Shown: positions 55,867 to 64,000 of the stretch, in pieces
Layout: each line of letters begins with the position of its first letter
Numbering within the stretch: the stretch's first letter is position 1
Assembly: GCF_007827595.1 (NCBI RefSeq)
Contig: NZ_VISR01000004.1
Coordinates: 434,001 to 498,000, forward strand
Origin: Streptomyces sp. BK340
Lineage (GTDB): Bacteria > Actinomycetota > Actinomycetes > Streptomycetales > Streptomycetaceae
Reading direction: 5' to 3'
Length of the DNA stretch: 64,000 nt
Made by a program: the position numbers and the translations under genes
The notes under the pieces: generated by a model
Database searches by the model: none
What the model was told of the DNA's origin: nothing
The model's input: only the letters and a program-made list of their open reading frames with translations

Positions 55867-56946
55867 ATGACTCAGACACCCACAGCTCACACCTCCGCGC
55901 AGGAGCAGGCGAGAGCGCACCTCACCGTCCCCGCCCAGCACCCCATGGTGACCGTGCTGGGTTCCGGCGACTCTCTTCTGCGCGTGATCGAGAAGGCCTT
56001 CCCGGCAGCCGACATCCATGTCCGGGGCAATGAGATCAGCGCGGTCGGCGACCCTGCGGACGTCGCCCTCATTTCGCGCGTGTTCGACGAGATGATGCTG
56101 GTGCTCCGCACCGGGCAGCCGATGACGGAGGACGCAGTGGAACGCTCGATCGCCATGCTCAAGGCGAGCGAGGACGGGACGAACGACGGACCGGAGACCC
56201 CGGCCCAGGTACTCACGCAGAACATCCTGTCCTCCCGCGGCCGCACCATCCGCCCCAAGACCCTCAACCAGAAGCGGTACGTCGACGCGATCGACAAGCA
56301 CACGATCGTCTTCGGCATCGGCCCCGCGGGTACCGGCAAGACCTACCTGGCCATGGCCAAGGCCGTGCAGGCCCTGCAGTCCAAGCAGGTCAACCGGATC
56401 ATCCTGACCCGTCCCGCGGTCGAGGCGGGCGAGCGCCTCGGCTTCCTGCCGGGCACGCTCTACGAGAAGATCGACCCCTACCTGCGCCCGCTGTACGACG
56501 CGCTGCACGACATGCTCGACCCCGACTCGATCCCGCGTCTGATGGCCGCGGGCACGATCGAGGTCGCGCCGCTCGCGTACATGCGTGGCCGCACGCTCAA
56601 CGACGCCTTCATCATTCTCGACGAGGCCCAGAACACGAGCCCCGAACAGATGAAGATGTTCCTCACCCGCCTCGGCTTCGACTCGAAGATCGTGATCACC
56701 GGTGACGTGACGCAGGTCGACCTGCCGAACGGCACGAAGAGCGGTCTGCGGCAGGTGCAGGAGATCCTGGAGGGCGTCGAGGACGTCCACTTCTCCCGGT
56801 TGTCGTCCCACGATGTCGTCCGGCACAAGCTGGTGGGCCGTATCGTCGACGCGTACGAGTTGTACGACAGCAAGCACGGCACCGAGAACGGCTCCCACAA
56901 GGGCGGCCATGTCAGGCCCGGTGCCAAGGGCTCCAAGGGGAAGTAG
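55867..56946 (+). CDS. phoH: PhoH-like ATPase
   Basis: A 359-residue protein with a KH-like N-terminal part, Walker A GPAGTGKT (152-159), [18 protein letters not shown] and Walker [13 protein letters not shown]. The family is an RNA helicase-like ATPase linked to ribosome maturation; the adjacent ybeY supports that. The C-terminus is a Gly/Lys/His-rich tail. The 188 bp upstream hold no other gene; TACCCT at 55792-55797 is a possible -10. Confidence 0.95.
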   Translation: MTQTPTAHTSAQEQARAHLTVPAQHPMVTVLGSGDSLLRVIEKAFPAADIHVRGNEISAVGDPADVALISRVFDEMMLVLRTGQPMTEDAVERSIAMLKASEDGTNDGPETPAQVLTQNILSSRGRTIRPKTLNQKRYVDAIDKHTIVFGIGPAGTGKTYLAMAKAVQALQSKQVNRIILTRPAVEAGERLGFLPGTLYEKIDPYLRPLYDALHDMLDPDSIPRLMAAGTIEVAPLAYMRGRTLNDAFIILDEAQNTSPEQMKMFLTRLGFDSKIVITGDVTQVDLPNGTKSGLRQVQEILEGVEDVHFSRLSSHDVVRHKLVGRIVDAYELYDSKHGTENGSHKGGHVRPGAKGSKGK

Positions 56947-56958
56947 ACCAGCACGACC

Positions 56959-57456
56959 ATGTCGATCGACGTCAACAACGAGTCCGGCACCGAGGTAGAC
57001 GAGCAGGCGATCCTCGACATCGCCCGCTACGCGCTCGCGCGGATGCGCATCCACCCGCTCTCCGAGCTCTCGGTGATCGTCGTGGACGCCGACGCCATGG
57101 AGCAGTTGCACATCCAGTGGATGGATCTGCCGGGTCCCACCGATGTCATGTCGTTCCCGATGGACGAGCTGCGGCCGCCCACGAAGGACGACGAGGAGCC
57201 GCCGCAGGGGCTGCTCGGCGACATCGTGCTGTGCCCGGAGGTCGCCACCAAGCAGGGCGCGGAAGCGCCGACGCAGCACTCCATGGACGAGGAGCTCCAG
57301 TTGCTCACCGTCCACGGAGTGCTGCACCTGCTCGGGTACGACCACGAGGAGCCCGACGAGAAGGCCGAGATGTTCGGGCTCCAGGCCGCCATCGTGGACG
57401 GGTGGCGGGCCGAGCACGGGCTGACCGGCCCGTCACCGGCGCCGACCGTCTCGTAG
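56959..57456 (+). CDS. ybeY: endoribonuclease YbeY
   Basis: A 165-residue zinc endonuclease that matures 16S rRNA and takes part in ribosome quality control. Zinc ligands are H119, H123 and H129 in [13 protein letters not shown] (H-x3-H-x5-H). [10 protein letters not shown] and LGDIVLCPE are further family motifs. It lies 12 bp after phoH and upstream of the CorC-type gene in the standard phoH-ybeY-corC order. Confidence 0.97.
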   Translation: MSIDVNNESGTEVDEQAILDIARYALARMRIHPLSELSVIVVDADAMEQLHIQWMDLPGPTDVMSFPMDELRPPTKDDEEPPQGLLGDIVLCPEVATKQGAEAPTQHSMDEELQLLTVHGVLHLLGYDHEEPDEKAEMFGLQAAIVDGWRAEHGLTGPSPAPTVS

Positions 57457-57476
57457 TCCGGGGGGCCGGTCTTCGC

Positions 57477-58781
57477 ATGAGTCCGCAGATCGTGATCGGC
57501 GCGATCGCCCTGGTCGTCGTCGCCTGGCTGGCCGCGTGCGCGGAGGCGGGCATCGCGCGCGTCTCCAGCTTCCGCGCCGAGGAGGCCGTGCGCAACGGGC
57601 GGCGCGGCAGCGCCAAGCTGGCCCAGGTCGCCGCCGACCCCACCCGCTATCTGAACGTGGCCCTGCTGGTCCGCGTCGCCTGCGAGATGGCCGCCGCGGC
57701 CCTGGTGACGTACGCCTGTCTGCAGGAGTTCGCGGCCACCTGGCAGGCCCTGCTGGTCGCCATCGGCGTGATGGTCCTGGTGTCGTACGTCGCCGTCGGC
57801 GTCTCCCCGCGCACCATCGGCCGCCAGCACCCGCTGAACACGGCGACGGCGGCGGCGTACGTGCTGCTGCCCCTCGCCCGGATCATGGGTCCGATCCCGT
57901 CGCTCCTCATCCTCATCGGCAACGCGCTCACCCCCGGCAAGGGCTTCCGCCGCGGCCCGTTCGCCTCCGAGGCGGAACTGCGCGCGCTGGTCGACCTCGC
58001 CGAGAAGGAGTCACTGATCGAGGACGAGGAGCGCCGCATGGTGCACTCGGTCTTCGAACTGGGCGACACCCTCGTACGGGAGGTCATGGTCCCGCGCACC
58101 GACCTGGTGGTGATCGAGCGCTACAAGACCATCCGCCAGGCCCTCACCCTCGCCCTGCGCTCCGGCTTCTCGCGGATCCCGGTCACCGGTGAGAGCGAGG
58201 ACGACGTCGTCGGGATCGTGTACCTGAAGGACCTGGTCCGCAAGACGCACATCAGCCGCGACGCCGAGAACGACCTGGTGTCCACGGCCATGCGCCCGGC
58301 GGTCTTCGTCCCCGACACCAAGAACGCCGGCGACCTGCTGCGCGAGATGCAGAAGGACCGCAACCACGTCGCCGTCGTCATCGACGAGTACGGCGGCACG
58401 GCCGGCATCGTCACCATCGAGGACATCCTCGAGGAGATCGTCGGCGAGATCACCGACGAGTACGACCGTGAACTCCCGCCCGTGGAGGACCTCGGCGGGG
58501 ACCGCTACCGGGTCACCGCGCGCCTCGACATCACCGACCTGGGCGAGCTCTACGGCCTGGAGGAGTACGACGACGAGGACGTGGAGACCGTCGGCGGCCT
58601 GCTCGCCAAGGCGCTCGGCCGCGTGCCCATCGCCGGTGCGTCCGCCGTCGTGGAACTGCCCGACGGCCGCGAGCTGCGCCTGACCGCGGAGGCCGCGGCC
58701 GGCCGCCGGAACAAGATCGTGACCGTGCTGGTGGAGCCGCTCGGCCCGGCGGACCCGACCGAGGAGGAGACGGCGGAGTGA
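57477..58781 (+). CDS. CNNM/CorC-type transporter (DUF21, CBS pair, CorC_HlyC)
   Basis: 434 residues: three membrane segments (about 3-25, 60-82, 88-110) of a DUF21/CNNM domain, CBS pair (MVPRTDLVVIERYKTIRQAL ... NAGDLLREMQKDRNHVAVVIDEYGGTAGIVTIEDILEEIVGEI), then CorC_HlyC at the C-terminus. Such proteins export or regulate Mg2+/Co2+, with CBS binding ATP-Mg. The ATG lies 20 bp after ybeY; the stop overlaps the next gene by 4 bp. Confidence 0.92.
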   Translation: MSPQIVIGAIALVVVAWLAACAEAGIARVSSFRAEEAVRNGRRGSAKLAQVAADPTRYLNVALLVRVACEMAAAALVTYACLQEFAATWQALLVAIGVMVLVSYVAVGVSPRTIGRQHPLNTATAAAYVLLPLARIMGPIPSLLILIGNALTPGKGFRRGPFASEAELRALVDLAEKESLIEDEERRMVHSVFELGDTLVREVMVPRTDLVVIERYKTIRQALTLALRSGFSRIPVTGESEDDVVGIVYLKDLVRKTHISRDAENDLVSTAMRPAVFVPDTKNAGDLLREMQKDRNHVAVVIDEYGGTAGIVTIEDILEEIVGEITDEYDRELPPVEDLGGDRYRVTARLDITDLGELYGLEEYDDEDVETVGGLLAKALGRVPIAGASAVVELPDGRELRLTAEAAAGRRNKIVTVLVEPLGPADPTEEETAE

Positions 58782-59137
58782 CCCCCGAGGAGCTGCGCGC
58801 CTTCTGTCTGTCCTTCAACGCGGTGGTGGAGGACTTCCCGTTCGGCCCGGACGCCTCGGTCTTCAAGGTCCTGGGCAAGATGTTCGCGCTGAGCCGGCTG
58901 GACGCGCGGCCCCTGACGGTCAACCTCAAGTGCGACCCGGAGGACGCGGTCCGGCTGCGCAGTGAGCACGAGGGACTGATCATCCCCGGCTACCACATGA
59001 ACAAGCGGCACTGGAACACCGTCACCGTGGACGGCGAACTCCCGGACCGCCTGGTCCGCGAGCTGATCGAGGACTCGTACGACCTCGTCGTCGCGGGTCT
59101 GCCGAGGGCCGAGCGGCTGCGGCTGGACCGGTCGTAA
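58778..59137 (+). CDS. MmcQ/YjbR family protein
   Basis: 119 residues with the DNA-binding-like CyaY fold of the MmcQ/YjbR family: FPFGPDASVFKVLGKMFAL, LTVNLKCDPEDAVRLR, GYHMNKRHWNTV and SYDLVVAGLP. Role unknown; the fold suggests nucleic-acid or protein binding. GTG start overlaps the preceding stop, so it is coupled to the CorC-type gene. Confidence 0.9.
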   Translation: MTPEELRAFCLSFNAVVEDFPFGPDASVFKVLGKMFALSRLDARPLTVNLKCDPEDAVRLRSEHEGLIIPGYHMNKRHWNTVTVDGELPDRLVRELIEDSYDLVVAGLPRAERLRLDRS

Positions 59138-59181
59138 ATGTGTTTGCCGGGCCCCTCTGACCCCGTGTCAGAATCCGGCGC

Positions 59182-60204
59182 ATGACCTCTGTGCGATACC
59201 CGCGCCCGCTGCGCCCCGGTGACCGTGTCGGTGTGACCTCCCCCTCCAGCGGGGTGCCCGAGAAGATGAGCGGGCGCCTCGACGTGGCGATACGCGACCT
59301 GGAGGCGCGGGGGTACGACGTCGTCGTCGGCCGGTGCATGGACGGCTCGGGACACATCAGCGCCCCCGCCGCCGAACGCGCCGCCGAGCTGACCGAGATG
59401 CTGACCGACCCGACGATCCGGGCGGTCGTACCGCCCTGGGGCGGGGAGACCGCGATCGACCTGCTGCCGCTGCTCGACTTCGCGGAGATCGGGCGGGCCG
59501 AGCCGACCTGGCTGGTCGGCTGGTCCGACATGTCGACCCTGATCACGCCCCTGACCCTGCTCACCGGGGTCGCGACCGTGCACGGCAACAACCTCATGGA
59601 CACGCCGTACCGGACGCCCGAGGGCCTGCTGTCCTGGCTCGACGTCGTGGCGGCGCCGCAGGGCGAGCCGCTCTCCCAGACCCCGCCCGGCCGCCACCGG
59701 TCCGGCGGCTGGGACGACTACGTCGGCCATCCCGAGATCCGCGACCTGACCCTGGACGCCGAGGGCACCTGGACCCGGCTCGACGGCACCGGTGACGTGG
59801 ACGTCGAGGGCCGGCTGGTCGGCGGCTGCATCGAGACCCTCGCCAACCTCGCCGGCACGCCGTACCTGAGCACCTCGTCCTTCGCCGGTGACGAGGGGCT
59901 GCTGGTCTACGTCGAGGCCGCCGAGGACAACGCGTTCACCATCTGCCGCAACCTGCACGGCATGCGCCTGGCCGGCTTCTTCGACCGCGCGACCGCCGTC
60001 CTCGTCGGCCGCACCCACGCCCCCGACGGCCGCACCCTCACCCAGCACGAGGCCGTCCTCGACGCCCTCGGCCCCCTGGGCGTACCGATCGTCGCGGACG
60101 TCGAGTGCGGACATGTCGCTCCCCGCCTCCCGCTGGTGAACGGCGCCCGTGCCCGCGTGGTGCACACGGCCGCCCGGAGCAGGATCGTTCAGACCCTGGA
60201 CTGA
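59182..60204 (+). CDS. S66 family LD-carboxypeptidase / MccF-like
   Basis: 340 residues of peptidase family S66, which includes murein LD-carboxypeptidase A and the microcin C self-immunity protein MccF. RPGDRVGVTSPSS near the start; nucleophile Ser in VGWSDMS (near 115); a Glu near GRLVGGCIETL; catalytic His in ECGHVAPRLPL. Targets could be peptidoglycan tetrapeptides or a peptidyl nucleotide. CAGAAT 7 bp before the ATG suggests a leaderless message (TTGCCG at 59144). Confidence 0.9.
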   Translation: MTSVRYPRPLRPGDRVGVTSPSSGVPEKMSGRLDVAIRDLEARGYDVVVGRCMDGSGHISAPAAERAAELTEMLTDPTIRAVVPPWGGETAIDLLPLLDFAEIGRAEPTWLVGWSDMSTLITPLTLLTGVATVHGNNLMDTPYRTPEGLLSWLDVVAAPQGEPLSQTPPGRHRSGGWDDYVGHPEIRDLTLDAEGTWTRLDGTGDVDVEGRLVGGCIETLANLAGTPYLSTSSFAGDEGLLVYVEAAEDNAFTICRNLHGMRLAGFFDRATAVLVGRTHAPDGRTLTQHEAVLDALGPLGVPIVADVECGHVAPRLPLVNGARARVVHTAARSRIVQTLD

Positions 60205-60242
60205 CCTCGTCGCAGGTCCGGGCCGGTCCGTATGCTCGGGGC

Positions 60243-60605
60243 ATGACCGACAGCAGCGCGCTTGACCCCGAGGACCGCAAGATCGTCACCCTGGCCCGTT
60301 CCGCCCGGGCCCGCAACGGTGTGCCCGAGGGGGCGGCCGTACGGGACGAGACCGGGCGCACGTATGTCGCCGGGTCGGTGCAGCTCGCCTCGCTGAAGCT
60401 GAGCGCCCTGCGGACCGCCGTCGCCATGGCCGTGGCCTCCGGGGCCAAGTCGCTGGAGGCGGCGGCCGTGGTGAGCGAGGCCGAGGGGATCGCCGCCGAG
60501 GACCGGGCCGCCGTGGCCGACCTGGGCGGAGCAGGGACGCCGGTGCTGCTCGCCGGGCCGGACGGGGCCGTGAAGCTGACGGTCCCGGCGGCCGCCGCGG
60601 AGTAG
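60243..60605 (+). CDS. cytidine-deaminase-like protein without zinc site
   Basis: 120 residues following the beta-alpha pattern of cytidine deaminases: KIVTLARSARARNGVPEGAAVRDETGRTYVAGSVQLASLKLSALRTAV. The family's zinc-binding C/H-A-E is replaced (LSALRTAV) and the PCxxC loop is missing. The protein has no Cys or His at all, so it cannot bind zinc in the usual way. A TATGCT hexamer 6 bp before the ATG hints at a leaderless start. In actinobacteria a deaminase-like gene often lies before era; era is not seen downstream. Confidence 0.8.
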   Translation: MTDSSALDPEDRKIVTLARSARARNGVPEGAAVRDETGRTYVAGSVQLASLKLSALRTAVAMAVASGAKSLEAAAVVSEAEGIAAEDRAAVADLGGAGTPVLLAGPDGAVKLTVPAAAAE

Positions 60606-60791
60606 TCCGGATTTCATCCTTGCCGTCGTCTGCCTCTCGCGCATCAATGGAGCCGTAAGTTCCGACGATCCGTCAGATCCGCACCGCCGCCGCAGCGTGC
60701 CCGCACCCACCTGCTCAGGCCTGCCAGTTCGTCGGCGCACCTTCCGACCATCCCCACATGGCATCCCCACAGGGAAGGGAAGCGGATCCCC
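60606..60791 (+). promoter_or_regulatory. promoter region of WxL locus, with 15-bp site at 60662-60676
   Basis: 186 bp without a gene. CCGACGATCCGTCAG (60662-60676) is an imperfect inverted repeat centred on ATC. Nearly the same 15-mer occurs at 61343-61357, at a like distance before the next gene. Confidence 0.5.
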
Positions 60792-61268
60792 ATGAGAGGC
60801 AAGCGCACGGCAACAGGTGCGGCGCTGGTCGCCGGGGCCCTCGCGGTCACCGGACTCGCCTTCGCGCCCACCGCGGCCGCCGTCACTCCCCAGACGGCGA
60901 CCATCAACGCGAGCTGCGGCATCTTCGGCGGTGGCGCGGCCACGCTCATCGCCACCCAGAGCGGCACCTCGGCCACCATCACCCTCACCTCCACCGCGGT
61001 CAAGGCGCCGGTCGCGGTGGCGCCGGACTCCATCACCTCCAAGCTCACCCTGGTCAAGGCGAGCGGCGGCACCACCGTCTTCACCGGGACGAAGAACCCG
61101 GCCATGGCCGCCGGCGACCCGGTCACCGCCGGCCCGCTCACCGGCACCGTGGCCTCCGGTGACAGCCTGGAGGCGTACGGCGGCTCGCTGCAGATGACGA
61201 TCTTCGGAATCAACGTCACCTGCAAGGCCACCGGCAAGCAGTCGCCCGGCCCGTTCGTCTTCGACTGA
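60792..61268 (+). CDS. small secreted protein resembling the WxL protein N-domain
   Basis: 158 residues. Signal peptide 1-30 (MRGKRTATGAALVAGALAVT core, cleavage near TAAA-VT). The mature part is a beta-rich domain with two Cys (C42 and C144) likely bridged. It aligns by eye with the N-terminal region (about 40-175) of the product at 61460: SITSKLTLVKASGGTTVFTG vs IMTPTGKVTLGGAQTGDV, and a Cys at each end. It is thus a stand-alone copy of that domain. Function unknown, perhaps a surface ligand. GGGAAG precedes the start. Confidence 0.75.
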   Translation: MRGKRTATGAALVAGALAVTGLAFAPTAAAVTPQTATINASCGIFGGGAATLIATQSGTSATITLTSTAVKAPVAVAPDSITSKLTLVKASGGTTVFTGTKNPAMAAGDPVTAGPLTGTVASGDSLEAYGGSLQMTIFGINVTCKATGKQSPGPFVFD

Positions 61269-61329
61269 GCGACCCGAGCGACCCGAGTGACCTGAGCGAT
61301 CTGTTCCGGATAGTTCCGGATCTCCCGGG

Positions 61330-61371
61330 GATGCCGCAGAAACTGATGATCCGTCAGTTTTCTGCGGCATC
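61330..61371 (+). terminator. long hairpin between the first two WxL-locus genes
   Basis: GATGCCGCAGA-AACTGA pairs with TCAGTTTTCTGCGGCATC (one bulged A), loop TGATCCG. It ends the first gene's transcript, but its core also holds the 15-bp site at 61343-61357. Confidence 0.7.
61343..61357 (+). promoter_or_regulatory. 15-bp inverted repeat site, copy 2
   Basis: CTGATGATCCGTCAG, 102 bp before the WxL gene. Matches CCGACGATCCGTCAG at 60662 at 13 of 15 positions. Candidate operator. Confidence 0.5.
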
Positions 61372-61459
61372 TCCATTGACTTCTCACGCGGGCTCCACAT
61401 CAATTCCCCCTGTCGGCGCAGATGAGCCGCTGCGCCCGCAACCCTCAGGAGGGGCCCCC

Positions 61460-62788
61460 ATGGGTTCGACACCCCGAAGATCCCGACGGTGGCGCTGGGC
61501 GTCACTGTTCGGGGCGACCGCCCTCGCGGTCACCGCGGGCGGCGCGCTGGCCTGTCCGGCCGGTGCCGCCGGTACGAACGTGGACTTCGCCACGCACTGC
61601 ATCCCGCCCGCCGTCGCGGGCATCCCGCCGATCGACGGCACCACCACCGCGAGCGTGTCGGTGGACAACGCCAGCCCGAAGGTCGGCGACACGGTCACCG
61701 TGACCTACACCGTGGTCTCGGCCGCCGCCAGCAACCCCACCGACCTGGCCCTGCCGGCCGACATCATGACCCCGACGGGCAAGGTCACCCTCGGCGGAGC
61801 CCAGACCGGTGACGTCACCGTCGCCGGACCGAAGAAGAACCCCCCGGTGCCGGGGAAGGCCGCGTTCCCGTCCTTCTCCATGACCGGCACGTTCACCGTC
61901 ACCAAGGCCGGCCGGATCACCCTCTCGCCGGGCGACTACAACATCCACACCAGCTACATCCTCGAACTGGACACCCCCTGCACGGTCACCAACCCGCCCG
62001 CCCCGGCGTCGCAGACCGTCACGGCGACCGACGGGACCCCGGCCAACACCCGCGCCATCTCGCTGGGTTCGGCCTCCGGTGACCCGGGTGCCGCTGTCAC
62101 CGTCAACGGCAGCAACTTCACGCCGGGCGCCACCGTCACCCTGGCCGGGCGGGCCGGGGGCACCCAGACGGCGGACACCGCCACCGTGACCGCGGGCGCC
62201 TCGGGCTCCTTCAGCGGTTCACTGGTCGTCAACGACAGGACGACGACCGGGATCGTGGCCTACGAGGGCGGCTCCTGGAGCGCGGACAAGGGCGCGGGCC
62301 CCGCTGCCTACGTCGTCAACGACAACACGCCCGTCCCGGCCGGCAGCCAGAAGCTGACCACCACCGTCAAGGCGGGCACCCTGTCCATGTCCCAGGCCGG
62401 GGACGCCGTCGCGCTGTCGTCGGTCGACTTCGGCAAGGGCGGGGCCTCCAGCGGAGCCCTGCAGACGGTGACGGTCAAGGACTTCCGCGGCGGGCCCGCG
62501 GGCTGGTCCCTGACCGGCAAGGTCACCGACTTCACCGGCCCCGGCGCCAAGATCGACGCGAGCAGACTGAGCTGGACTCCCGCCTGCGTCACCAAGGCGG
62601 GCAGCCCCAGCACCTGCAAGGCCGGTTCGACGGGCACGGTGGGCACCTCGGGAGCGACCCTCGCGTCGACCCCGGACGCCACGCTCACCGGCGGTGAGTT
62701 CACCGTCGACGCCGGACTCTCCCTGGACGTACCGGCGTTCACGCCCCCGGGCTCGTACTCCGGCGTCCTGACCCTCACCCTCACCTGA
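61460..62788 (+). CDS. secreted protein with WxL-type C-terminal domain
   Basis: 442 residues. Signal peptide about 1-37; N-domain 40-180 with C47 and C174; an IPT/Ig-like domain 195-290 (GDPGAAVTVNGSNFTPGATVTLAG); C-terminal domain 298-442 of WxL layout: VTVKDFRGGPAGWSL with Trp349-x-Leu351, a region with two Cys, and a C-terminus PGSYSGVLTLTLT. In Firmicutes the WxL domain binds the cell wall; its second Trp is replaced here by Thr (LTLTLT). AGGAGGGG lies before the ATG. The next gene is the DUF916-type partner. Confidence 0.78.
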   Translation: MGSTPRRSRRWRWASLFGATALAVTAGGALACPAGAAGTNVDFATHCIPPAVAGIPPIDGTTTASVSVDNASPKVGDTVTVTYTVVSAAASNPTDLALPADIMTPTGKVTLGGAQTGDVTVAGPKKNPPVPGKAAFPSFSMTGTFTVTKAGRITLSPGDYNIHTSYILELDTPCTVTNPPAPASQTVTATDGTPANTRAISLGSASGDPGAAVTVNGSNFTPGATVTLAGRAGGTQTADTATVTAGASGSFSGSLVVNDRTTTGIVAYEGGSWSADKGAGPAAYVVNDNTPVPAGSQKLTTTVKAGTLSMSQAGDAVALSSVDFGKGGASSGALQTVTVKDFRGGPAGWSLTGKVTDFTGPGAKIDASRLSWTPACVTKAGSPSTCKAGSTGTVGTSGATLASTPDATLTGGEFTVDAGLSLDVPAFTPPGSYSGVLTLTLT

Positions 62789-62881
62789 CCCAACCCCACC
62801 CACGGTGGCCGGGCGCCCGCCGCACCACGGGGCCGCACCCGCCCGACCGCCACGACCCGAGCCCATGGGGGGTCCGCACCC

Positions 62882-64000
<1,119 letters not shown>

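Noticed and set aside
60243..60605. Active cytidine deaminase (cdd)
   Set aside because: No Cys or His exists to bind zinc.

Overview
The window is chromosomal DNA from a high-GC actinomycete, almost certainly a Streptomyces. Reasons: strong third-position GC bias; gene sets and order typical of Streptomyces (nadD-LCP-rsfS-phosphatase, leuS, comEA-comEC, holA, rpsT/lepA, hrcA-dnaJ, phoH-ybeY-CorC); GTG starts; a CIRCE element; TTGTCCACA DnaA boxes; and short GC-rich palindromic repeats familiar from Streptomyces. I see no IS element, prophage, integrase or CRISPR array.

Layout. 1-6.4 kb: a truncated membrane protein, an M48 membrane protease, two 54-residue membrane peptides, then nadD, a divergent LCP protein, rsfS and a histidine phosphatase. 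6.4-8.6 kb: two identical tRNA-Ala(GGC) genes flank two small zinc-ribbon proteins and a GT87 glycosyltransferase. 8.7-11.7 kb: a minus-strand pair, a NOX-type di-haem b membrane domain and a NuoF/3Fe-4S ferredoxin fusion. 11.9-15 kb: leuS behind a leader peptide and attenuator-like hairpins. 15-23 kb: DegV, comEA-comEC, an arylamine N-acetyltransferase and holA. 23.5-28 kb: rpsT diverging from lepA, then an acyl-CoA ligase with a candidate operator. 28-34 kb: one 1890-residue helicase/nuclease/Gre-domain fusion. 34-39.4 kb: SpoIIE-type phosphatase, hemW, small proteins, an MBL hydrolase. 39.4-44.2 kb: hrcA-dnaJ heat-shock operon, flavin oxidoreductase, rsmE. 44.2-51.7 kb: lipoprotein, tricorn protease, HIT protein, RNase Z, adenosine/adenine deaminase, MFS transporter. 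51.9-55.7 kb: an aberrant tRNA-Gly(UCC) with its own terminator, then a glucarate catabolic operon and a sugar kinase. 55.9-60.6 kb: phoH-ybeY-CorC, MmcQ, an S66 peptidase and a catalytically dead cytidine-deaminase-like protein. 60.8-64 kb: a three-gene secreted WxL/DUF916 locus that runs into the antisense 3' end of a PII gene.

Most genes are housekeeping: RNA and ribosome maturation (rsfS, rsmE, ybeY, rnz, lepA, leuS), replication (holA), NAD synthesis, proteostasis. The stretches most worth attention are the helicase-Vsr-Gre fusion, the WxL/DUF916 locus, the split NOX-like redox pair, the odd tRNA-Gly, and the leuS leader.

All family assignments come from reading motifs by eye. No database search, structure prediction or alignment program was run.
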